Assembly (NCBI GenBank): GCA_964626795.1
Contig: CAZVIQ010000022.1
Coordinates: forward strand, 1-12,691
Source: RGIG1840 sp964626795
GTDB lineage: Bacteria > Bacillota_I > Bacilli_A > RF39 > UBA660
Direction of reading: 5' to 3'
DNA length: 12,691 bases
Shown here piece after piece: positions 1 through 4,579 of this stretch. Below the pieces are notes generated by a model that was not told where the DNA came from, ran no database searches, and saw nothing but the letters and a program-made list of their open reading frames with translations. A program made the position numbers and the translations under genes. Position 1 is the first letter of the stretch; each line of letters starts with the position of its first letter.

Positions 1-473
1 TATCCAGTTTCAACAGTAGCGTCTTTAAGCGCACCACTAGTTGTATTACCTTTAACTGCTTCTTCAGTTTCAATTATTTTATAACTTACTTTCTCTGGTA
101 ATGTTATTCCTATTATCTCACCTTCATAGTTCATTACTTCAACATTCATATTTTCTTTTAAGAATTTAATTTCATCTTCAAGTTTACCTGCTGGTATTTC
201 AATTTGTTCATATGTTTTATTATCCATAAATACATATGAATCTCCAGTATTGTATAAATAAGAAAGATCGTTTTTATTAACAATAGCTCTTTCAAGTTTA
301 ATACCTGCATTGAAAGTTATTTCCTGAGTAGTATTAGATCTTAAGTTTTTAAGCTTAGTTCTTACAAATGCACTACCTTTTCCAGGCTTAACATGCTGAA
401 ATTCTACAACCTGATATACATTTCCTTCATGAACGATAGTCATACCATTTTTCAAATCATTTACATTTATCAT
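1..473 (-). CDS. efp: Elongation factor P, N-terminal 157 residues (C-terminus beyond window edge)
   Basis: EF-P binds between the P and E sites of a stalled ribosome and stimulates peptide-bond formation at proline runs. The visible protein starts MINVNDLKNGM, continues through the KOW-like domain I with the loop KPGKGSAF, then the OB domain II (YEQIEIPAGKLEDEIKFL) and the first part of domain III. The loop-tip lysine is residue 32, the residue that is modified in Bacillus subtilis EF-P. About 157 of the usual roughly 185 residues are present; the reading frame is open to base 1. The ATG lies two bases after the rpmG stop (TAA TA ATG) with only a weak SD-like AAAGG inside rpmG, so translation is probably coupled to rpmG. 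Family assignment is secure. Confidence 0.97.
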   Translation of the reverse strand, partial: MINVNDLKNGMTIVHEGNVYQVVEFQHVKPGKGSAFVRTKLKNLRSNTTQEITFNAGIKLERAIVNKNDLSYLYNTGDSYVFMDNKTYEQIEIPAGKLEDEIKFLKENMNVEVMNYEGEIIGITLPEKVSYKIIETEEAVKGNTTSGALKDATVETG

Positions 474-475
474 TA

Positions 476-646
476 TTAACTAACCTTTCTTTCATTATGG
501 ATTGTTGATTTATTACACTTTTTACAAAATTTCTTAATTTCAAGTTTTCCTTCTGTATTGTTTTTATTTTTACTAGTTACATAACCTATTTCATTACAAA
601 CAGAACATCTTAAAGCTATACCTTCTCTGTTTTCCTTTTTTGCCAC
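476..646 (-). CDS. rpmG: 50S ribosomal protein L33
   Basis: This is a 56-residue zinc-ribbon ribosomal protein of the large subunit. It begins VAKKENREGIALRCSVC and has paired CxxC motifs (CSVC at residues 14-17 and CKKC at 41-44), so it is the zinc-binding C+ form of L33. The core motif TSKNKNNTEGKLEIKKFC matches the family (TTKNKKN..RLELKKYCP). The start is GTG, supported by a strong AGGAGG at 654-659, seven bases upstream; no ATG lies nearby in frame. It follows pbp2 by 47 bases, has its own promoter in that gap, and is followed within two bases by efp, so the two form a translation operon. Confidence 0.95.
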   Translation of the reverse strand: MAKKENREGIALRCSVCNEIGYVTSKNKNNTEGKLEIKKFCKKCNKSTIHNERKVS

Positions 647-676
647 GATAACACCTCCTTTTATGAGAACAACGTA

Positions 677-704
677 ATTATAACATATATATCTTATTTT
701 TCAA
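677..704 (-). promoter_or_regulatory. Sigma-A-type promoter of rpmG-efp with extended -10
   Basis: On the minus strand a -35 box TTGAAA (704-699) is followed after 16 bases by TGTTATAAT, an extended -10 (hexamer at 682-677). The -35 lies inside the last codons of pbp2. Transcription would begin near 670, giving a leader of about 24 nt that contains the AGGAGG of rpmG. This lets the L33/EF-P pair be expressed independently of pbp2. Confidence 0.75.
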
Positions 705-2697
705 AGTATAAATCAGTAATTTTTTTAGTAATTCTTTGATTAACATAAGATAGATAACTGGTTCTCTGATCACTTACATTCGGTGAAAGTACTACTAAAG
801 ATATATTTTTATCATTATATGAAGCATAAGCTCCAAAAGAAGTACTTATTGTTTCCTGATCAATAGTTCCATCACTGTTTGTATCAATGAAGCTCTGTGA
901 AGTTCCGGTTTTTCCTTTTGGATTATATTTTAAAGAAATATAACCTGTTCCAGTACCTCCATTCATAACCATTTCAAGTCCTTTCTGAACTCTATTTATA
1001 TTATTAATACTTGCTTTAGCATTTCCTAGTATTCTTTTCTCATATTTACTTAACTCATCTTTAAGTTCACTTCCAGAAGCGTAAACTGATTTTAAATAAT
1101 GTGGTGCAATACGTACACCATCGTTGGCAAATGTCATTATGTATTGAAGTAACTGAATTGGAGTATAAGTATCATACTGACCAATAGGAAAGTCAAGTAA
1201 ATTACCTGGATTAGTATCACTGCCTATATAACCAAGACCTTCATATGGCAAATCTATTTCTGTCTTTACTCCAAGGCCAAAGCTGTTATACATTTCTCTA
1301 TATACATTGAATCCTTCTTTGTCTAGAGAAAGTGGACCGTTATAATAATAATTTCCCTTGCCTACTTTTATAGCGATTAGATACTGATAATAGTTGGAAG
1401 ATACCTTAAGTGCTGTTAAGTCATTAACTCTACCAAGACTTCTCCAAGAACACTTTTTAGGTGTGTTTTTAATCTTAATACATGAATCTGTTACAGAATA
1501 TCCATATGTTATAGCACCTGTTTCATATCCCACTAAATGAGAAGCTCCTTTTACAATTGAACCAGGAGTTACAGCATAATTAACTATATCACTTAAATGA
1601 TCAGTTTTTTGCCATTCATTATTAATATATGCAACTCCTATTCCCGCAGAAGCTAGAATTTCTCCTGTAAAAGAATCAGTTATTATGGCAAAAGATTTAT
1701 TATAAAATCTTGTATTTGCTTCTTTTTTAGCTTTTAAAGCTTCCTGATAAATAATGTTTTCTACTTCAAGCTGTAAATCAATGTCAATTGAAAGCATAAT
1801 ATCATTACCATTCTGTGCTTCACTTACAACAGTTTTTTTACCAGTAGCACTTAAAGTATATATTTCATTTACACCCTTAAGCTCATCTTCATATTGTTTC
1901 TCTAAATAACTGACACCCACTATATCACTGACTCTGTAACCTTTTTTATAATATTCTTCAGCTTCTTCAGCAGGTATACTTCCTAAATAACCTAAAAATG
2001 TTTTAAATGTTTCACCGTATGGATAATATCTTTCATATCTTATACCTACAGAAACCCCTTCTAAATTAATATCATTTATTTTATTAATTTCTTCTTCTGT
2101 TACAGAATCATTTTTAATAGTTTTAGAACTATAACTATATCCTTCATTCATTAATTTATATATATAGGCACTTTTAATATCTATATCTTCAAACTCTTCC
2201 ATTCTTTTTTCATTGATTAAGGAATAAATATAATCTTTATATACTTTTTCACTTATTATATCTTTTTCTCTTTTTTCTTTTATTTTTTCATTTATTATTC
2301 CATCTAAATAACTCTTATTTTTTATGTAATAGTATTCTTTTATATCATTTTCTTTAACATCTGAATAATCTATATCAAGTATTTCACTTAATTTGCCAGC
2401 GGTTAGAATTTCATCCTTATAAGTAGTATTATTGTTTTTAGTATAAGTTATAATGTTTACTTCCTGATTACCTACTAAAAGTTTTCCGTTCCTGTCATAT
2501 ATATTACCTCTTAGCCCATTTTCTCCAATATAGGTTATACTTGTCTTTTCTTCAAGTGCTTTGCTATATTTTTCATTATCATAAATAATCATTTTATATA
2601 AATTTATTAATATAATTAAAAAAGATATTATTATAAACATATAAATAATATAGAATCTATTATCAATTCTAGTGTGAATGCCATAACTATTTTTCAT
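694..2697 (-). CDS. Class B penicillin-binding protein 2 (peptidoglycan DD-transpeptidase)
   Basis: This membrane-anchored transpeptidase cross-links peptidoglycan, usually with a SEDS glycosyltransferase (RodA or FtsW). Counting from the ATG at 2697 the protein has 667 residues. It has a short cytoplasmic N-terminus, one membrane segment at about 15-35, a PBP dimerisation region with a charged, lysine/glutamate-rich stretch at about 95-205, and a C-terminal transpeptidase domain. All three catalytic motifs are present: SIVK (Ser380, Lys383), SSN (433-435) and KTGT (596-599). The open frame extends six codons upstream to a TTG at 2715, but neither start has a ribosome binding site; I prefer the ATG because the family pattern (basic residues, then the membrane helix) fits it. 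It is divergent from the DUF2624 gene and runs into rpmG without an evident terminator. The PBP2/PbpA subtype (elongation) is favoured over a PBP2B/FtsI-type septal enzyme by the rpmG neighbour, but not proven. Confidence 0.93.
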   Translation of the reverse strand: MKNSYGIHTRIDNRFYIIYMFIIISFLIILINLYKMIIYDNEKYSKALEEKTSITYIGENGLRGNIYDRNGKLLVGNQEVNIITYTKNNNTTYKDEILTAGKLSEILDIDYSDVKENDIKEYYYIKNKSYLDGIINEKIKEKREKDIISEKVYKDYIYSLINEKRMEEFEDIDIKSAYIYKLMNEGYSYSSKTIKNDSVTEEEINKINDINLEGVSVGIRYERYYPYGETFKTFLGYLGSIPAEEAEEYYKKGYRVSDIVGVSYLEKQYEDELKGVNEIYTLSATGKKTVVSEAQNGNDIMLSIDIDLQLEVENIIYQEALKAKKEANTRFYNKSFAIITDSFTGEILASAGIGVAYINNEWQKTDHLSDIVNYAVTPGSIVKGASHLVGYETGAITYGYSVTDSCIKIKNTPKKCSWRSLGRVNDLTALKVSSNYYQYLIAIKVGKGNYYYNGPLSLDKEGFNVYREMYNSFGLGVKTEIDLPYEGLGYIGSDTNPGNLLDFPIGQYDTYTPIQLLQYIMTFANDGVRIAPHYLKSVYASGSELKDELSKYEKRILGNAKASINNINRVQKGLEMVMNGGTGTGYISLKYNPKGKTGTSQSFIDTNSDGTIDQETISTSFGAYASYNDKNISLVVLSPNVSDQRTSYLSYVNQRITKKITDLYFEK

Positions 2698-2721
2698 ATT
2701 AATTAGTATATACAAATTATT
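2698..2721 (-). promoter_or_regulatory. Candidate pbp2 promoter placing the start site at or near the ATG
   Basis: The minus strand carries TATACT at 2710-2705, only seven bases before the pbp2 ATG at 2697, preceded by TTTGTA as in the parE promoter. No convincing -35 is seen at 16-18 bases, and no SD-like sequence occurs anywhere between this box and the start codon or upstream of it. If used, the transcript would be leaderless or nearly so. This is a sequence impression only. Confidence 0.3.
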
Positions 2722-2750
2722 TTTTCATAAACTTAAAATAGGAGATGAGT

Positions 2751-3005
2751 ATGAATAATTTAGTAAAAAAATATGTTGATAGTCTAACAAAAGAAGATAT
2801 TAAAAACTTTGCCAATAAAGAAGGAATTGAAATAAGTAATAATGAGATAAATATAATTTACAGCACGATAAAAAGCAATATTGATATTCTTCTATCAAAA
2901 GACGCTTTAAGTTTTATTAAAAGATATAAAAGTCATTTAAGTGACGAAGTATATGATAAAATAATTGAGAAATATAATAAATATAAGGACTTTATAAATC
3001 TATAA
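2751..3005 (+). CDS. DUF2624 family protein (YqfT-like), function unknown
   Basis: This small helical protein of 84 residues resembles the Bacillus YqfT/DUF2624 family. It opens with a helix containing VDSLTKEDIKNFANKEGIEIS, which matches the family pattern (N-x-L-x-x-E-E-L-x-x-Y-A-x-x-Y-G-I-x-I-T), and ends near the family's usual length. There is no membrane segment or catalytic motif. The frame opens at an ATG at 2745, but the GGAG at 2741-2744 sits six bases before the second ATG at 2751, so I choose that start. It is the only plus-strand gene here, divergent from pbp2 over about 50 bases. Its last codons form the left and right arms of a terminator-like hairpin, with the stop codon inside the stem. 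The biochemical role of the family is not known to me. Confidence 0.8.
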   Translation: MNNLVKKYVDSLTKEDIKNFANKEGIEISNNEINIIYSTIKSNIDILLSKDALSFIKRYKSHLSDEVYDKIIEKYNKYKDFINL

Positions 3006-3014
3006 AGTCCTTAT
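2983..3014. terminator. Hairpin between converging transcripts, overlapping the DUF2624 stop codon
   Basis: A perfect 14-bp inverted repeat (arms 2983-2996 and 3001-3014, core AAGGACTTTATA) surrounds a four-base loop AATC. The right arm contains the stop codon of the plus-strand gene. Both flanks are only weakly T-rich (TTAATTT on the plus side, TTATTATATTT on the minus side), so it is an imperfect intrinsic terminator in either direction. Its position between the DUF2624 gene and the converging pilin operon makes a bidirectional terminator the simplest reading. Confidence 0.6.
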
Positions 3015-3024
3015 TAATTTAAAT

Positions 3025-3124
3025 NNNNNNNNNNNNNNNNNNNNNNNNNNNNNNNNNNNNNNNNNNNNNNNNNNNNNNNNNNNNNNNNNNNNNNNNNNNN
3101 NNNNNNNNNNNNNNNNNNNNNNNN
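3025..3124. other. Assembly gap of 100 N
   Basis: Exactly 100 consecutive N occupy this stretch, the conventional placeholder for a scaffold gap of unknown size. The true distance between the flanks, and how many genes it hides, cannot be read. It cuts the 3' part of the canonical prepilin gene; any residues read through it are artefacts. Confidence 0.99.
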
Positions 3125-3327
3125 ACTTTTCCGGTAATCTCATCTACAACAGATTTGTTTTCAGCAGATTTCCATATGTTCTGTGCCTGTGTTTTAAATG
3201 CACTTATTTTACCTTCGTTATATAGTGAAAGTACTCCAGGAACTGCAATAACTATTAATATTGCAAGTATTGCTATAACGGCTAATAATTCAATTAAAGT
3301 AAAACCTTTCTTATTTAATTTTTTCAT
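3125..3327 (-). CDS. Type IV prepilin-like protein (ComGC-type), 3' part lost in assembly gap
   Basis: This is a canonical prepilin: a short basic leader ending KKG, then the class III cleavage and methylation motif GFTLIELLAVIAILAIL, with cleavage expected after Gly8 and the conserved Glu at mature position 5 (Glu13). The hydrophobic helix runs to about residue 30, followed by NEGKISAFKTQAQNIW, typical of the pilin helix. Such proteins are processed by a prepilin peptidase and built into pili or the competence pseudopilus. About 67 residues are readable before the N run; the true length is unknown. ATG 3327 is preferred because AAGGA lies eight bases upstream; an in-frame TTG directly precedes it. 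It follows the other pilin-like gene by about 15 bases. No assembly ATPase or peptidase gene is in the window. Confidence 0.85.
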
Positions 3328-3342
3328 CAATATCTTCCTTTC

Positions 3343-3816
3343 TTAATTAGAGCTATAAGGACATTTTTCTATGATTTCAAATGCTTCACTTACTTTTAAA
3401 AGTTCATCATCGCTTAATTCTTCTATAGCGCGTTCTGATATATCATCTCTTAAATCTATGCCATAATTTATATCGGCAAAGACAAACGAGGTGATGTTAC
3501 CATCTGAATCAAAAGTAATATAGTACGATAATTCATTGTCACTATTACTAATGCTTCTTATCGTTCCATCATTTAAAGTCTTTGGATAACCATAATCACT
3601 TCGATAACAGTATGCGGTTATTTCTCTGCCTAAACTAACATCATTTTTATATTCAAGTAAAGCAGAATTTAATAATGTGGCAGCTTTAATTTTAGTGCTA
3701 TTTCCTGAATAGTTATTAGCCATTTTTATTACCAATGGAATCACTAAAATTACCAAGACAATAAATATTAATGAAATACCTATAATATCAATTATAGTAA
3801 ATTCATTTTTTTTCAC
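3343..3816 (-). CDS. Pilin-like membrane protein with non-canonical processing site
   Basis: This 157-residue protein has a very short basic N-terminus, a hydrophobic helix at about 11-31 and a soluble C-terminal domain with cysteines at 70 and 152. The N-terminus KKNEFTIIDIIGISLIF aligns with the prepilin motif KKGFTLIELL, but the expected glycine before the cleavage site is Glu5 and the mature +5 glutamate is Asp10. The helix continues into KAATLLNSALLEYKND, as in pilins. I infer a minor pilin or pseudopilin homologue that may stay uncleaved in the membrane. The start is GTG, fixed by a strong GAGGAGG about six bases upstream. It is the first gene of an operon with the canonical prepilin gene just downstream, and has a strong promoter of its own. 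Confidence 0.75.
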   Translation of the reverse strand: MKKNEFTIIDIIGISLIFIVLVILVIPLVIKMANNYSGNSTKIKAATLLNSALLEYKNDVSLGREITAYCYRSDYGYPKTLNDGTIRSISNSDNELSYYITFDSDGNITSFVFADINYGIDLRDDISERAIEELSDDELLKVSEAFEIIEKCPYSSN

Positions 3817-3843
3817 TCTTGTCCTCCTCTACTTTATGAATTG

Positions 3844-3873
3844 ATTATAACATTTTAATATTTAAATAGTCAA
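3844..3873 (-). promoter_or_regulatory. Promoter of the pilin-like operon (TTGACT, extended -10)
   Basis: On the minus strand TTGACT (3873-3868) is followed after 18 bases by TGTTATAAT, an extended -10 with hexamer TATAAT at 3849-3844. It is one of the best sigma-A-type promoter matches in the window. The predicted start lies about 20 bases upstream of the GTG, leaving room for the GAGGAGG ribosome binding site. Confidence 0.8.
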
Positions 3874-3914
3874 TACGATTAACAAAATTTAAATGATTTT
3901 ACTGTTTAATTGTA

Positions 3915-3943
3915 TTTAAAAAGATTAATTATACTTAATCTTT
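3915..3943 (-). terminator. Weak intrinsic terminator at the end of ylbE
   Basis: Nine-base complementary arms (3935-3943 and 3920-3928, AAAGATTAA / TTAATCTTT on the minus strand) flank a six-base loop; transcription then passes through a T5 tract. The ylbE stop codon lies within the first arm. The stem is nearly all A/T, so efficiency is uncertain, but the position before the pilin promoter fits the end of a transcription unit. Confidence 0.55.
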
Positions 3944-4159
3944 TGTTGCGCCTATTATTTTAGAGATAAGTGAAACACTATCAACTACATTACTTATTTT
4001 ATCACTTGTTCTCATTTGATATCTTGCTTTCATTTCTTCTATCATTTGATCAATTGCTAAAGGATTTCTGTTAAGTATTTTATACCAGTGTGAATTTTCT
4101 CTTAAGTATCTTATATATAAAGGGTTACTCACTAATTTGCTTTGAACAATATAATTCAT
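3935..4159 (-). CDS. ylbE: YlbE-like family protein, function unknown
   Basis: This 74-residue protein matches the Bacillus YlbE-like family. The diagnostic part is IRYLRENSHWYKILNRNPL (residues 16-34), corresponding to the family's IREQPxWYRxLSRxP, followed by a helix with Glu/Met and a basic-aromatic stretch (ARYQMRT), then a hydrophobic C-terminal helix (VVDSVSLISKIIG). It has no recognised enzymatic motif. The ATG lies two bases after the ylbD stop (TGA TA ATG), so it is probably translated by coupling with ylbD. The ylbD-ylbE order is the same as in Bacillus subtilis, which strengthens both assignments. The molecular role is not known to me. Confidence 0.8.
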   Translation of the reverse strand: MNYIVQSKLVSNPLYIRYLRENSHWYKILNRNPLAIDQMIEEMKARYQMRTSDKISNVVDSVSLISKIIGATKD

Positions 4160-4161
4160 TA

Positions 4162-4536
4162 TCAGTCACTGTAAAATTTATCAAAAGTTTTATAACTTTG
4201 AGTCTTTTTTACTTTTTTCTCCTTATCTTTTTTACCATCTCTTGTAAGTTCTTCAAAAAATCCAATTGCTTTTTGGATGCTATTTATATTACTTTGAAAA
4301 CTTTCCATATCAATATTACCAAGACTTGTTAATATATTTTTAATACTTAAACTACTATTTGAATCTGTTTCTTCTTTGACTTCTTTCTTTGAAAAAGAAT
4401 TCCATATTTCATTATCACCGCCATATAAATCATATGTTTCAAACAGTTTCTGCCAGGAAGCTTCACCACTACTTACATAAGAAACTAACTCTGGTCTACT
4501 CTTAACAAATTCTTTAAAATCTTCTATTTTGGACAT
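4162..4536 (-). CDS. ylbD: YlbD family protein (annotated as putative coat protein in Bacillus)
   Basis: This 124-residue protein resembles Bacillus YlbD. The conserved N-terminal part is FKEFVKSRPELVSYV (7-21), then SWQKLFETYDLYGGDNEIW (27-45), matching the family pattern W-x-x-x-Y-E-x-W-x-L-L-G-x-x-D-x-x-W. The middle is Ser/Glu-rich, followed by a hydrophobic helix pattern (ILTSLGNIDMESFQ) and a very lysine-rich tail (KKDKEKKVKK). In B. subtilis the family is linked to the spore coat, but homologues occur widely and this does not show that this organism sporulates. The ATG has AGGTGA four bases upstream, and that site lies wholly inside one arm of a 14-bp hairpin separating the gene from parC. 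It is followed at two bases by ylbE. Confidence 0.8.
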   Translation of the reverse strand: MSKIEDFKEFVKSRPELVSYVSSGEASWQKLFETYDLYGGDNEIWNSFSKKEVKEETDSNSSLSIKNILTSLGNIDMESFQSNINSIQKAIGFFEELTRDGKKDKEKKVKKTQSYKTFDKFYSD

Positions 4537-4537
4537 A

Positions 4538-4576
4538 AAATCACCTAATAAATTCTATTAGATTATTAGGTGATTT
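4538..4576 (-). promoter_or_regulatory. Perfect 14-bp hairpin sequestering the ylbD ribosome binding site
   Basis: The arms 4563-4576 and 4538-4551 are perfectly complementary (minus strand AAATCACCTAATAA ... TTATTAGGTGATTT) with an 11-base loop. The downstream arm contains the ylbD SD sequence AGGTGA (4546-4541); the upstream arm contains TCACCT, its exact complement and a mimic of the 16S rRNA anti-SD. The parC stop codon (4582-4580) is three bases before the first arm, so a terminating ribosome would cover it. Only four T follow, directly before the ATG, so it is a poor intrinsic terminator. Translational coupling or attenuation between parC and ylbD is the inferred role. Confidence 0.6.
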
Positions 4577-4579
4577 ATA

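Noticed and set aside
2698..2715. TTG at 2715 as the pbp2 start
   Set aside because: No SD precedes it and the six added residues (MYILIN) put hydrophobic residues before the basic N-terminus; the ATG at 2697 gives the usual class B PBP layout.
3019..3124. C-terminus of the prepilin read through the N run to a stop-like end near 3019
   Set aside because: The bases are unknown; the length across the gap is a placeholder, so residues and stop there are artefacts.
3155..3346. Plus-strand open frame opposite the prepilin gene
   Set aside because: Antisense shadow of a clearly recognised prepilin; no ribosome binding site and no family resemblance.
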